The translations under genes were made by a program, and so were the position numbers. The notes below the pieces were generated by a model, which had not been told where the DNA came from, did no database searches, and saw nothing but the letters and a program-made list of their open reading frames with translations. Below are positions 9,948 through 23,059 of a stretch of 64,000 nt of DNA, piece by piece. Positions within the stretch are counted from its first letter, which is position 1. Every line of letters begins with the position of its first letter. Source of the DNA: Ulota crispa (Eukaryota; Streptophyta; Bryopsida; Orthotrichales; Orthotrichaceae); contig OY987246.1 in assembly GCA_963920765.1 (NCBI GenBank), positions 22,143,167 to 22,207,166 on the forward strand, given 5' to 3'.

Positions 9948-11400
9948 ATGGATCCGAGCTTGCAGAAGAAAAAACCAAAAGGAGATTGTCACAATAGGCA
10001 ACAACAAATCCTTGTAGACCCATCGGCGGTGGCATTTCCTAGTTGGTACAACATCCAAGGAATTTGGACATTGACAACGTGCAAGGAATTTGTCGGATGG
10101 TGCCACATTGACAAGCTGTTTCCTTACCATTGAAACAAGGTTCATATGAAAAATAACTATGCAAACTTGCATTACTGCAGAAACACCGTGTTTGTGCAAC
10201 AATGTGTTGAGGTGTACAGAGTGCTATACAATATGCTAAGAATTACACAAAGCAAAGTTGGCTTGAACATATGTCAAATGGTGTATGCAGAGATCAAGCT
10301 TAACCAAACTATGGATTGGAGAACTCATGAAGGCATCAAGGAAACTTACCATGCCAAAAACCATGGACATACCACATGCAGGTCCTTCAAGTAATCCACG
10401 AGATGGGCTAGGGCCTCAAAAGAATATCAAAGATATAGTGGTTGATGAAGACTATGAGTGGTCAATTTCATCCAAGGTACACAGCTCCAATGATGACGTC
10501 AGTCCAAAATCCATGGCGAGGACAGAAGATCCACTAGTGGAAGATAATACATCTATACTAGTAGCAGAAGTGGAGACCGTGGGAGGTGAAGAAACAACTA
10601 ACATGGAAGCAGTCAGAGCATAGGAGCAAGTGAGAGGCCGTGAAGGAAATATGGACAAAGCATGTGTAGCTAAAGATGCACAGATGCATACAAATGTGGA
10701 GAACAGAGTAGAAGGCGACTGTAAACATTAATCATCAAACAAGAAGGTATTATAAATCAATTCTACAAACCCTTTTAGAAGAGTTGGGGGATGCCAAATG
10801 AGAGTGTGAGATTCTATAAGAGCGGATGGGGGCGGATGCTACGGATAATGATGTTAAAGCTCTTGAAGCACTTATTGAAATCAAAGAAGTTCATTTGGAG
10901 GTCTAGTGCAATCAAATGGAAGAGTTGGATAGGTTCTTTGTCAAGTACAAGAAGGGTCGACACAAGGCCTCTAGCTCAAATGCCAACGCACAGGTGGATG
11001 AACATCTTCAGAGAATTATGGATTAGTGCAAGATGGAAGAGAATTGTACTATGCAAGAGATGGTTTATCTAGAGTACGCACAAGAGCGGTTTATTAGAAT
11101 GAAAAAGATTGAGGAGTTTCCAGCCATTGACCGGGGTTTGCATTTGGACAAAGACTATGTAGGGATGTCTCTTGATATTTCTACAATGGAGGTAGGAGAC
11201 TTGAAGGAGTAGTTAGTTTCTTTGAAGAAATTGGAAGAAGAGTGTAAATAGAGCATTGTACTCAAAATGCAAACACTGGAAATGTGGTAGAAATGCGAGC
11301 GTATTATGGATCAAGCGCATACCCAAGACATATAATGCAGATCATGACAAATTTACACTGGTACAAAGGAATAGAGAGTGTTTAAGGAAAATATACTAAG
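9948..11400 (+). pseudogene. Decayed gene of unknown family, coiled-coil type
   Basis: A coding-like region begins at ATG 9948 (protein start MDPSLQKKKPKGD) and continues, with frameshifts and stops, to about 11400. The first 180 bp are open; later segments at about 10285-10623 and 10830-11300 in other frames are rich in E, K and D with heptad-like spacing (for example ALEALIEIKEVHLEV and MVYLEYAQERFIRMKKIEE), suggesting a coiled coil. No catalytic motif is visible. The GC-rich block just upstream matches the layout of the kinase-like and hAT pseudogenes. It may be an accessory gene of a mobile element. Confidence 0.4.
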
Positions 11401-11469
11401 GCATTACAAGTGAGATAGGGAAACGTGGATGTTGCATGATAAGGGGGACTATGCTTTTTTTGTATAGCT

Positions 11470-12600
11470 ATATGTGTGGTTATATAAACATAAATGTATA
11501 ACGCGAATTTCCTACAATTTTACAATTTAAGTGGAATTATTGTGAGTTTTGTGTTGCTTGTAATTGAGTTTTGAACGAGTATTTGTAGTGTTGGATGCCA
11601 ACATTGCTATGTTGTAAAGTGGTAATGGATTATAATTAACCCTGAAGGACTAATGTTTTTTTTCTGCCCAAACATTGCAAATGCCACTTCTAGGGCATAT
11701 AGTAAATAAAGATTTTATGTTTTGTATTTAGGAAATCTATTCATTGGATTTTGCCCCAAGCTAGAAGATGTACTAGTGGAATAAAAATTAGGTCATTTCA
11801 CATGGATAGTACGATAGTAGTGAGGTGTTTACATGTAAGGTGATTTATACATATTTATTTATTTCCTATGATGCAGTAAACAAAATTCCTAAGAATTTTT
11901 ATCTCAATGATTAAAATTGAATGATTGAAAGCTTTTCAGGTATAAAATAATCTAAAGATCTAATTTTCAATTCTAACTTAAAATAAAAGGAATTTTGGAA
12001 AAAGTTTTAGGGCTGCCTAGATAGGCAGTCCTTCCAAAATTTTCCTATACTTGTGCATAATTTCAGAATCAAATGTCCAAATCTCCAAATTAACCTCAAA
12101 ATGTCCAAGGGATAAGGCCAAAACATAGATGTGTTATAAAATGGTATTTTTGTAACTTTGATGAAGTCTGTTTCAAAAGAGAAAATAAAAAACATAATGT
12201 TTAGTAATTATCTATATGGTCAAACACTCAAAAAAAATTTGGATTTTTATGTAATGAATTTAGAAGCATTTATCATTTAATATTCACCAAAATTACAAAT
12301 TTTACTCACGGATTTCAAAATTTGGTGTGATTGGTTAAAAATAGATATTCTATCCTAAACTTCAAAAATGCAATCTTTTGAAGAGAACATCATTAGTTTC
12401 CCAAAATAGTAAATTTTACAACACTAGTAAATATTGAAGTATTTGCCTTTGAAAATTTCTCCTTGGTAGAGTTTAACTTGAATTGACATGATTCAAGTTG
12501 TGTTGGAAAGTAGAGTTGATTTCCTATTACAAAAAAAAACGGTGTTTCAAAATAGATTTTTTTTGTCTCATGCAGCCCAAAAAAATGGGCGGCAACAAGA
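11470..12600. other. AT-rich spacer, no gene seen
   Basis: AT-rich sequence between two decayed elements. I see only short chance frames. The first part (to about 11650) probably contains the 3' end of the upstream element. Confidence 0.4.
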
Positions 12601-12630
12601 AAATGGTCGATTGGGCGTTTAGGGGTTAAT

Positions 12631-12790
12631 CGCCCTCCATGGGGCTGCAGTTGCCCTCCACGCAAATGCACTTGTCCTCCATGGAGCTGCAGTCGCCATT
12701 GGGGGATCCACAGTCGCCTTATCGGAACCCGCAATTGCTCTTCCTAGACCCAAAATTGCCCTTCTTGTATTTGCAAGCACCCCTTCTAAC
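12631..12790. repeat. 21-bp minisatellite upstream of hAT pseudogene
   Basis: At least seven consecutive 21-bp units are visible, the clearest starting with CGCCCTCCATGGGGCTGCAG. Successive units change by a few bases each. The GCCCTCCAT core is the reverse complement of the GGAGGGC core of the 21-bp block at 11-495. The block ends about 100 bp before a TATA box. Confidence 0.8.
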
Positions 12791-12892
12791 TTCCTCTCAA
12801 GAACCCAAATGCGCCTCAAATCTTTTCTGATGTCAATCCCCTCATCCAATGTCATTGACTAGGCAAGCTCTAATGCAAGTGGGAGGAGGGAC

Positions 12893-12898
12893 TATAAA
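12893..12898 (+). promoter_or_regulatory. TATA box of hAT pseudogene
   Basis: TATAAA lies about 230 bp before the first possible ATG (13127), followed closely by CAAACCCTAAA, a telo-box-like motif. The order GC-rich repeat, TATA box, AAACCCTAA matches the site at 6549. Confidence 0.45.
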
Positions 12899-13126
12899 GC
12901 CACAAGAGCACCAAACCCTAAACTACCTTTGCTTTGTTGACAAACTCATGACTTGAAACCTTGAAAGAGGCTTCATGCAGACTTCAATTCTTTGAAGGGC
13001 AACATCCTTGCCTGGTGGGGTTTGAGAGAATCCTTCAAGCAGGTTGCTTTGTCTCTATTTCTTTACATACTTCACGTCGCTAGATTGTACGATTTTGAGT
13101 GTAAGACCTTGTGGACAGTGAAGAGC

Positions 13127-16100
13127 ATGACTACTCTTGCTTGAGCTTTTGGAAGGACTGCTACCAATGATATGCGGAGGGCCACAAAAAAATGGGACCC
13201 TTGGCTGACATTGGAGACTGATCCTAGTAAAGGTGTAAATTCAAGAACATGCCATTTGTGCGGATGGAACTCTGTCTTTGTATGGAAAAGAGCTCTCATG
13301 CACTTTGGATTTGGCGGAAATCCCTCTTCAGATCATTGTAAACGTGCTCCAAGGTCGGTATTGGAAAAGTTCAAGAATTGTGAGGAGGTTGTTCCAAAAG
13401 AAATGCTTTATACGGAGATGTTTGGGGTGAGCAAAAAAGGTGATGGTATTGTAGAGTCTGTGGCCCAGCCCACAACACAACCTGCGTTGGCTTTGTTACA
13501 AAAAGAATCTATAGATTCTGTCAATTCACAAAAAGTACGGCCTTCTAATCCAGATTCAGTGGATTCTACTCCAGCATCTATTGAGAGAAGGAGGTTTACT
13601 CCTTCCAGTTCTTGCCAGATGAGCATGGATGAAGCATTACAAGTGGGCGTCAGGCAGAAGTTGGATATGATGTGGGCCTCTTTTTTCTATGAGGCCAACT
13701 TTGCTTTCAATGTTGTGCAACATCCAGTTTTTGTAAAGGTGGTGAAGGAAATGGCGGCGTCCGTGTTGATGTGTCAACTGCCATCATATAACGCTGTGCA
13801 TACAAAACTGATAGACACAAAGAAGGTTGCAATTTTCAAAATGGTATCAGAGCGGACAAATCACTGTATTGAATTGCATGGAACAACCATTTGTTTTGAC
13901 GGGTGGTTTGATACCAATTCACTCATTATTAAACCTAATGCTTGTATGTCCAGCCGGCGATGTATTTTTGGGATTTTTTGACACCACCGGAGCAAAAAAA
14001 GACATTGCGTATACAATGAATATGATGGTAAAATACATAGAGGAAGTTGGACCTCAGAACAGAGTCCAACTATATAGTGACAATGCGGCGGTGATAATGG
14101 GGGCCCTTGCGAAACTGGTAGAGAAATATTCTCACATGTATAGACAAGGATGTGTAGCTCACATTATGGACTTGCTTATGGAAGATTGGGGTAAAGAGAA
14201 GCGGGTTTTGAAACTAGTAGCCAAGTGCCAACCTATTGTGAAGTTCATCAAGAAATACCATCACACATTAGGTCTTTTTCAGAAATATTCACCAAAATTG
14301 TCATTGCGACTTCCTACACAAACACATTTTGCAATGAGCTTTCTCATGATAGACCATCTAGTGGAATGTAAGCAAGTGTTGTTGTTTGTGATTCTAGACC
14401 CCTTGTATGATGGGTTCAAGAGTAGTTTGTTTTATTGGAAGAACGGTTATAATGTTTAATTGTGTGCGCAAAGAGCTCAAGAGGACATCCATTCAAATAC
14501 ATTTTGGCAAGAATATCATAATTTTTTGTACCTGATGCAACTTGCTATTGTACACCTTTAAGTGTTTAATGGAAAAACTTTGGCAATGCCCCACTCTTGG
14601 ATAGTAATGCACCAACTAAAGCTACATGTTTACTCTCTTAAGGATGAGCCTTATTTCTTAGATGACGCAATAGCAACGAAATTTGAGAAGCAATTTGTCA
14701 CTTGATGGAAACTGATGCACACTGACCTCTACTTTGCCGCGGCACTATTAAATCCATTTCTGGTCGACATATGTGTCATCCAACACAATGGCGAGGGCAA
14801 ATGTGCCTTGAATCAAGTTATACAAAAACTAAGCAGGCCATTGGAAGTGTCAGAGATGATGTAATGAGCAAATTGACGGAATTTGAAGAGAAGACAAGCC
14901 TATTTGATCCATTGCAAGAGGCACCAGATATCATCCGCTGTAAGCTGTTGCCTCATTAGTGGTGGAATCATGTGGGTGGGAATGCTCTTCCAAAAATTGC
15001 TAGGAGGGTTTTGTCTTTGACATGTTCTGCATTTTCATGCAAAAGGAATTGAAGCATATACTCATTTGTGCACAATAAAGTGCAAAACAACTTGACTACA
15101 TCCAAGGCGGAGGCGATGGTGTATATTTACGTCAACAGCAAACTAGATAGGGAGAAACGTGGGAAAAATCCAACTGATTTTTACGCAAAGTATTTGGAGG
15201 AAGCAGATACAGATGAAGAGAACAAAAAGCCACTGTCCTCAAGATCTGATGACAATATTGTGATGAGCTTCGGGCAAGAAACAAATTTTCATAAGGAAGT
15301 GGAGGAACGTCTGGATGGAAGTGTATGGTCTGGACTGGATCAAGCACTGCAGAGAGAGGTACGACATGAACGACCATATGTGAACACATTTGTCGGTTGC
15401 GCTGATGAGAACAATTCATTAGACAAGAAAGAGCACCGCACAATGGACCAGTCCCAAGTCTCGGCTTGAGATGCATTTCCAACCATAAATTTCTCACCAT
15501 TGAAGGCAAGAATTGAAGAAGAGAATATAGAAGCTCCAGACAATCCATTGCCACTAGTAGAGGAGCATGCCATATCTCCCACGCCAACTCTTCCATCCTT
15601 AATTGGAGCAGCGACCCATCTAAACGCAGCAACAATTGCCATACCAGTTATCATAGAATTTGAAAGGCAAGTGGAGGCAATAGAAAAAGAAGTGATTGCG
15701 CATGCCCGTCCTCTTATCAGTGTGGTACGTAGCATTCTCGGAACAGCATGAACAGATGACAATGACAATTTGCCATTGGAAACTATCCGGAACCTGATAC
15801 ACAGGCATTAGAATTCAACTTCAAACCAAAGAGGAGCAACCACAACCGTCACAAGCTTTCGAACGTCTAATCTAGCAATCCCAATAGCACCATAGAGTAA
15901 TGCCAGTACGATGCAGAGCATTGTTGAAGAAGTCTGTAGCACTACCTCTGAACCCACTCAATGGTCATTGAGGTCTGTCCTTGGAGAATTGTCATTGGAA
16001 GCGCATGCACTTAAATCAAAGAAACATATGAGGAGACCAAATGACAATACTCAACGTAATCGTAGACATCCCAATCAAGGTATTGAACAGTTTATCATGG

Positions 16101-16413
16101 GTGGAAGTAACTCCATCCTAAACCTTGGACAGTCCAGCGGAGGAACTATGTGACATTCTAGATCCAACATTGATGGAATCAATGATACATTGAGGGTAAA
16201 AAAACGTTTGGTGTGCACTAAAGTAAGGGGGCAACTAGACACTGAGGTACAAAACTTGAGCTCCGTGGTAGAAGGAGAGCTATGACCAGTAGCAGCACCT
16301 AGAGGGGAGGACAAGAACCAAAGCTCAGGCAATTATTGGAGCACAAAGTCACCGCGCAAGGACACAAATCTTGATGCAGATGAAGCGACAAGCAATGACA
16401 CCTTTATCCTATA
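13127..16413 (+). pseudogene. hAT superfamily transposase (DUF659) pseudogene
   Basis: Decayed DNA transposase gene. Most of it is in one frame (13127-13981, then about 14771-16413) with a shifted segment at 13827-14459. Domains in order are a BED-type zinc finger (CHLCGW with later H and C, about 13240-13345), a Ser/Thr-rich linker, and a DUF659/RNase-H-like core. The core shows CFDGW (first catalytic Asp, about 13893) and LYSDNAA (second Asp, about 14075), then AHIMDLLMEDWG. The hAT dimerisation motif WWNHVGGN is at 14960, followed by SLTCSAFSCKRN. The frame then continues for more than 400 codons of acidic, low-complexity sequence, unusually long for a hAT transposase. Stops include TGA at 13142 and at 15467. 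The likely start is 13127, in frame with the longer open segment at 13172. It is preceded by a TATA box and the 21-bp block. Terminal inverted repeats were not located. Confidence 0.8.
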
Positions 16414-16419
16414 ATTAGT

Positions 16420-17100
16420 AGAATGATAGCATTATACATGTGCAGGCAATATTTTTTTTGTCAATGTAGATATAAATATATAGCTAAAGTACCCTCAATT
16501 GAATAGCATAGGTTGGGTTCTTTGTAGTGTATTCTTAAGTATTGCAATGTCTAAATTAAATCCCAATGATTAAAGTTTTGACTATTCAATTCTACAAATG
16601 TATGAGTGTTGAATGCAACAAGGATGTCAAAGTTTTATGCAATTATTGAAGGCACCTCCCCCACCTCTTACTAATACATATGAGTAATTAAATTTTCAGA
16701 AATATGAAGTTTTTAATATGTAAAATCTCTATTGCTATTCTTGTATTGCATTGTTAGTTTAGTTCTAGGCTCAACCTTGTAGCGGAAAAAAAAGTTGACA
16801 AGTTCTAAACTTCATGAAGGAAATCACACAAGAAGTTCACTAATTAAGGAGACTAAACTTGGTCTTTTCTATATTTGGAATATTTGGAGGAAGGCTCATT
16901 TTCATGAGCTCTCCTCTAAGAAAGTAAACATTGCAAAGGACACGCATGCTCATAATTTTTAGTAGAGAGTTCAAAATCAATAATTTTCAACATCAAGTTT
17001 TTTCATGGTAAAATTGGACTTCAACGCTAATAAGTTTGAAATACAAAATACTAAAAATTGATGCTAAGTTAATTTTTATTTAATTTCATTACATTCTGGA
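16420..17100. other. AT-rich spacer, no gene seen
   Basis: Sequence between the hAT pseudogene and the next GC-rich block. No recognisable coding or structural feature. Confidence 0.4.
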
Positions 17101-17214
17101 CAACAAAATCTAGAATGTTGTGCCTTTGGCATCCGGGGGTTAAACCCTGCCCAGCCCTAATTCCTGCACTCACCTTTCAAGTTGTACAAAAACTTGCCCC
17201 TCTCATGAGACCTA

Positions 17215-17480
17215 TAGTCACCCCCTCCATTGACACTTGTAGTTGCACGTGACCCTGAGAACCATAGTCGCTCTAGAACTGTGACCTGTGGTTGCCCCAA
17301 TCTTCAATGCGAAGTCACCCCGGTCTTGGAACCCAAAGTCACTCTCGGTTTTGGACCTGCGATCGCGCATGCAAGACCTGCACGCGGGTTGACTTGAGGT
17401 TTTCCTTGGTGACATTGACATTTCCACGTGACCCTTAGAAGACAGCCACGTAAGACAAACCCCTTTTACCAATGGGTGAA
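17215..17480. repeat. GC-rich ~24-bp degenerate repeat
   Basis: Units of about 23-24 bp with the pattern AGTCRCYCY followed by CTTGGAACC-like sequence (for example at about 17268, 17292, 17315 and 17339). The vocabulary resembles the other GC-rich blocks. No clear TATA box follows. The minus-strand frame over it is a repeat by-product. Confidence 0.6.
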
Positions 17481-17489
17481 AAATTCCCC

Positions 17490-20150
17490 AACCTTAAAAC
17501 CTTATTCGACGACATTGTCTACAATACTTGACATTTGTCATACACAACATGCAACGTCAAATAGACAATAACAAATAAAGCCCAAAATGTGTCAGACAAG
17601 ACAACCCCAGTGGTGCAATTGTCAACAGGCAAAAACAACGTTGCAGATATATTTGCGTAGGTCTACATTTGACTCCACTCCTCGAGAAGGACCAAGGCAA
17701 CTTGGTCATAGGAATCTGGACCAAAGGTTATCGAAGCCAAAAACTCACAAGAGCTGGGACGGTGCAGGAAGATGCTGATGGTCACGACGCGGACGGTGGT
17801 TAAGGCACTATAATCGATGCTCAAGAGCCATGTGAGTGCAAGGAGCAAATTATGAACGGAATTTTCACAGCAAAGTTGGTATGATTTGGTGCTGCTAGGA
17901 GCTGTGAACTTAATCAACACCAGTAAACGAGAGGGTCAAGATAGGAGAACAAAGCATTCTCGGCGATCATTGCCGTGTACCTGAAAACTGAGGCCAATGC
18001 AGTGTCAAAGGGTAATAGTGCGACTTCAAGCTGTTTCAATTGCATTTGTTGTTGATCACAAATGTATGTTTCAGCACAGTGACTATATTCACCGTGCTTT
18101 AGCACAAACTAGTTGTGGGCGGGGACACTATTGTGCATCAAGATTTGGAACCTGGAGAGCAAGAGCATCATGGACAAGCTGTGTCTAGTTTTCCGGATTG
18201 TGAGCAAGAAGGCGCAGATCCAGTATTGCTTAAGCCTCAAAGACTAAATACACTAAAGGGGTTCTCAGAGCATCTGGTTTGGTGAACGGAAGCTGAGACA
18301 ACAGCCGCAAAAGAAGCTGCAATCTAGATTTAGAGAGCCACGTCTGTGTCAATCTACTCTGGACTTGGAACTACAGGCTCTCTCAACGTGAAGCAAATCC
18401 ATTCTAAATGCATGGCTTGCATACATTGAGGTTTCGTGAGACGTGAGTTAATTGCAAGCGCCATTGATAGGGAGGGCGAGGCAATCCTGTCAAAGAGTAA
18501 TGGCACCAAGACCAAGAGTTGATCGCGTGTAGGCAATAAAAATCTGGTGCTCATGTCCAATTAGTAGTTCAAGGCACGGGAATTGAGGTATCGGCAGATG
18601 CCATGTTGAGGTCGAGAGATTACTGTGATGAGAAGGAGGTTGGAGCGACAAGTGGAGCTCCTCTTTGAGAGGTTACAGTCAACAGTACGTGAGCAATTCA
18701 GCACCATAGAATGTCAAAATTCTAGATTTTGACTTAAGCTCATTTGGTGGGGAGTTGATTGTAGGTTTTTTTTGGTTTGAAAATCCCATCATTACTTCAG
18801 TGCTTATTTCTGAGGGTGTGATTGAAGATTGCTGTGTACCTATTCATTTTCTCCCCTCCTTGATTATTAGAAGATTTATGGATTGAGGATTTTTCTCTTT
18901 CCACACTCCACTGCTTGCGGATTGGCTATTGTGTAGCCAATTTGCATAGCACCAATGGAAATCATGAGGCAATTTACCCTACATGTTCACAATTGTGTAT
19001 GAGTGAGCTATTTTGGAGCAACTCATATTGTTTCAACTAAAGACATGAAGGTAAGTTAGCTGTGGTTACTAAAAGGGTTAGAGTTAGTCTTTTTGAGAAC
19101 TTTATGGTTATTTTGAAATTTAAAGTCAACATGGAGTGGTCAGTGTGTACTATAGGACACATTAGGATTTCCTATAGATGTCCCTTGGCCATGCATTGAC
19201 CTTCTTGCATCATTGAGGCCTTCTATCGTTCACCGCAAGCAACGTGGAAGATGGAGGGAGTAGTCATGATTGGCTATTAGGTCACTTTTGCATATTCAAG
19301 AGCTAATGATGGCAAAAAGGTTCTTGATTCATGAAGATAGCTATTGGGCCACGTGACAAGCTACCTTCACAAGAGGAGACCTGTGCCGCACAAGCAACTT
19401 AGGACAAGTAGCCTGTGGATTGTTTGTCAGGATTCCTAATTACGTTACTTCAGTGCAATGGGATGTTGACTATTATATCATCTTGAGGTCTTTGCGGAAG
19501 GCATCAGCCATATGAAATGTGTAGAGGATGATAGATGAGTTTAGTAGTGGGTATCTAAACCACACCTTTTACTTGATGCATTTCACTTCTTGCACCGCAT
19601 ACTGCCATCACCAATGCATTTCAAGTTTTGACGGCTTGCCATAGCAACGCTTGACAAGTCAACCGTGGTACACATTGAGGAGCACTGGTTTCAACAACCA
19701 AGTAACATCTACAAGTTGCTTCTTTTTGTTGCACGCCACATTCTATTACTAGGTGGTTGGCAGAGCAACTACACTTTCTCTTGGGTACATTGTTGGTGCT
19801 GCTTTGAGCGCATACAAGTAGAAGATTATCATGAGGTTGGTACATGGAGTGCACGGATGCTGGCGCAGCTGTTGCCACGCTTCACGACTTGCGCTTAGGC
19901 ATCATCTCAAGAGATTAACCTTCTCAGTCTCAAGTATGCAAAGGGATTTAGACACATACTATTAGTTGTTTGTGAGCTTGGTAGGTTTTGTAGACTGGTT
20001 TGTACTGGGCATCTAGAAGCTTTGAGTACTAAGTGTTTGGGATTGGCGCACTCTGCAATACTTATACGACATTAGTGTTGACTCTTTGAGTATTTTACAA
20101 TTTGAGTTGGCATTGTTTTTGCGCACTAGTTATTGCTATAGCGGAGGTGC
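17490..20150. other. Decayed, unidentified element sequence
   Basis: Moderate-GC sequence with plausible protein fragments on the plus strand between stops (for example SIYSGLGTTGSLNVKQIHSK at about 18350-18410) but no domain I recognise. A purine-rich GGTGGGGAG near 18749 could be a polypurine tract. It is probably the 5' region or LTR of the gypsy element that follows, or a separate decayed element. No LTR matching the 30-31 kb repeat was found here. Confidence 0.35.
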
Positions 20151-20158
20151 AATGGTAC

Positions 20159-22020
20159 AATGGATAGGGGCAAGAAGGTTGACAAAGAGTTCAAACAGTT
20201 GACAATCAGTTCTACAACGGATTAAGGCACTCAGAGTGGAAGCAACATTTAGTGTCTATTGGACATGCTTCATACCTTACAGTTGAAGACACATGGTCAA
20301 ACATTGAAGCAAGAACCACCACCGCCGTTTACATTGACACCCTTGGCACGCAATCGCCTTAGAGTGCAATCCTTTAGACAACCAAGCACTTAGGTGCTTG
20401 GTGCGTTTGCAATTCAGTTTTGGATCCAATAAGGTGGGATTCAAGTCATTTGCAATCAGCGATTGCTATGGCCTTTCCTTTGGGCACCGTAGTGTAGGGC
20501 CTAAGGAAAGATACAACAGAGCAATCTAGTGATCCCATGCTTGGCAATAGTACTGAGGAACAAGGGTCACAGGAGTGTAGTAGTCAGACACTTCTTCTTA
20601 GGACCTGTGCAACTATTCACATTCTCTTTGCTCTTCACTAAGCTCCAAGCAAAGGCTACTTGTTCCACACCACGTAGCAGTGGGAGCAAGGGTGGTGGTT
20701 GGAGAGAGCATCTAGTGTTTGGGACGCTTTAACCATATGCTTCATTGATTGAGAGGTACCACAAACCATCTACACTGCAACTCTTAATGGAACTCACAAA
20801 GCTTGGCATTATTATTATTGAAGGTTGATCACAATGTGAACACTAGATTCACCACGGCGACCTGGATACATTAAATGTGGAGTACCGTTTGTCAATGATA
20901 TTGTTTGTGATCCATTAGAGACAAGTGGATTTGTGCCAGTTTGGCCTAAAAGCTAGGGACCTTTTATTGGTAGCAGAGTTTCAAGTGAGCCAGCTAAAAA
21001 GTGTGTGGATTGGGTAGAGGACACCATCAGTAATACATGCAAGGATTGCCAAGTCCTTGAGGTGAGTCGCAAGATTAAACTTCCTTACGGACAATCTACT
21101 GTTGTTTGGGACAACATGGTGATGTCCTATGGAGGTGCCAATAGGGGAGTACGGTGTTTTTTTGGTCCCACTAGCACCATGGAGTGCAATGATTTTAGAA
21201 GAGAGTTCACTATGTGGCGTGAGCTCCAAAAATCATGCAATACTAATTTCAATCCTTCCATGGTGGAAGGCATTGTTTGGATGCTTGGAGGGAGCACTAC
21301 TATCAAACTATGGAGAGTTTGAGCTTTGCTACTCCATGGAGATATTGGCATGGTGGAATCACTACACTCCTACCTACGTTGATGTTTGGGGAAAAGAGCC
21401 TAGCGTGGTTGTCACATCTGGCAAGGACAAAGAGGAGGAGGACACTTTGGGCACGGGACATATTCTTCCGTTGCCTCCACAATAGTGGTTAGCACACGTC
21501 CTTTCAACCCCACTGCAAGATTCTTTGCACAGTTGAAGCAAGACTATCAAGGGCAACAAGCCGACAAGATGAAGCTGCTTTGCTCATTTGCTTGTGGAAG
21601 TGACAAATCCTTGCGAGAGGCACATTTGAGATTGAGGCAATTGATATCCACCATACATGGAGTGATTGAACAGCAAGTTGTGTAGCAATAGTACTCCATT
21701 CTAAATAAGGAGCTTAAGGCCCTTGTTTGTGGAGATGCCTTAAGGTTTTATTCTAGGTGTGGTATTGAAGGTTACTTGGAAGCAACTTGCTACAAGATCC
21801 ACCCCAAGCTTAAGCCCAACCATGCCAAGGACACCAAAGGAAATGATGCTAAAAAATCTAAGGCTGTAGGCAGAGAGAAGAAGTTGTAAAAGGCCCAATT
21901 CACAGAGTTGGAGGCTAAGATGGCGGTGATGAGCGCAACCACTAAAACCAAGTGGTCTTCTTCACAAACAAACACTACATCATGTTATGCAAAGGATGAA
22001 GACTACAAGATCCGCATGGA
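20159..22020 (+). pseudogene. gag: gypsy gag (capsid and zinc knuckle), decayed
   Basis: Nucleocapsid-type protein of the gypsy element. Coding-like segments at 21005-21322, 21485-21685 and onward to about 21890 share a frame with intervening stops. Around 21485-21685 the helical segment with FAQLKQDYQGQQADKMKLL and LRLRQLISTIHGV resembles the C-terminal capsid region of plant gag. A zinc-knuckle remnant follows at about 21750: RCGIEGYLEATCYKIHP. Its expected first Cys and His both read Tyr, each explainable by a single transition. A Lys-rich tail follows. The 5' part (20159-21000) is poorly preserved. Confidence 0.6.
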
Positions 22021-22199
22021 ACACTAACATATGATTTTGTGACAACATAAAGCAAAACTGTGGTCCAAGATGCACCATAATGAGCAAGCTTAGGTTGGAT
22101 TCTCAGCGAGGTGAGGCCAATTGCCAAGTGTGGCTACCTGAGTCATCTACCTTGGAGGATGTGGTGCATACTTCATCTATGGTTCCAGGTTTTTGAAAC

Positions 22200-23050
22200 G
22201 TGAATGGCTGGCGAACCACTCAAGTTCCACAGGTTGTGAACCAAACCGTGGGCACACTCTTTGAAGTGGCTACGGCTATATGCCAAGCTTTATTGTTTTC
22301 CACATTTATGATTGCATGTACACGATTCACTGCAACTACAATGTTCCACTTGGCGGCTACCATGTGTGAGGCAGATTCCTCAACATTGGTGAGCGCCATG
22401 GAGATTGTGCTTGAGCCTATAGTAAAGGCTAGCAGTGTTGTCATCAGAGCAGAGACTTTGCTATCGGCAGCCGCTTGGTTGAAGATCATGCCAGCACCCC
22501 TAGCAATAGAGCGGTCAGCCATTACTCCTGGAGTGGTGGTTCTTGACAATTTCCAAGGCATATTCCAACTTGTTGGGCCCAAAAGAAGAATTTTTGCGCT
22601 TCAACGAATACTATTGGATTCTGGTGCACAACCCTTGATACTGGGCTTATCAACCATTGAAGGCTTGGATTTGGCTGAGGGCATGTTAGAAATGTGTCTA
22701 TAGACAATTAGTACTTCTATGGGAAGGATGGAGCAAGTTCATGGCATCACAAAGAGCATGTTGATACTTCAACTTTGCCATGATGATGTTGAGGATGCTA
22801 GCTTTATGAAAGTGAAGGCTATAGTCATAGAGGCCAAGTCATATGATGTCTTGGTAAGGGCTATGGTATTATACCCTATAGATTTCACCTTGGATTTTTG
22901 GAAGGAGACAGCATCTTACATATCAGGATGGCAAGCAGGAGATGAGGACAAGGCCTAGCTGCTAGCTTGTTTTATACGATTTTTTACCAGTGACCTCACC
23001 GCTGTCAGATTGAGAGGAGCGCGCCTTGGGAACACGCAAGGTGTCTTGCT
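22200..23050 (+). pseudogene. gypsy aspartic protease region, decayed
   Basis: Retropepsin domain that would cleave the polyprotein. The catalytic motif appears as LLDSGAQPLILG (about 22615-22650), with the D-S-G triad intact. The frame 22200-22703 continues after one TAG into 22719-22958 without shift. The downstream stretch with LYPIDFTLDFWKETASY fits the C-terminal part of plant gypsy protease regions. After about 23050 similarity to a polyprotein is lost, at the left edge of the inserted sequence. Confidence 0.65.
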
Positions 23051-23059
23051 GCGATTGTA

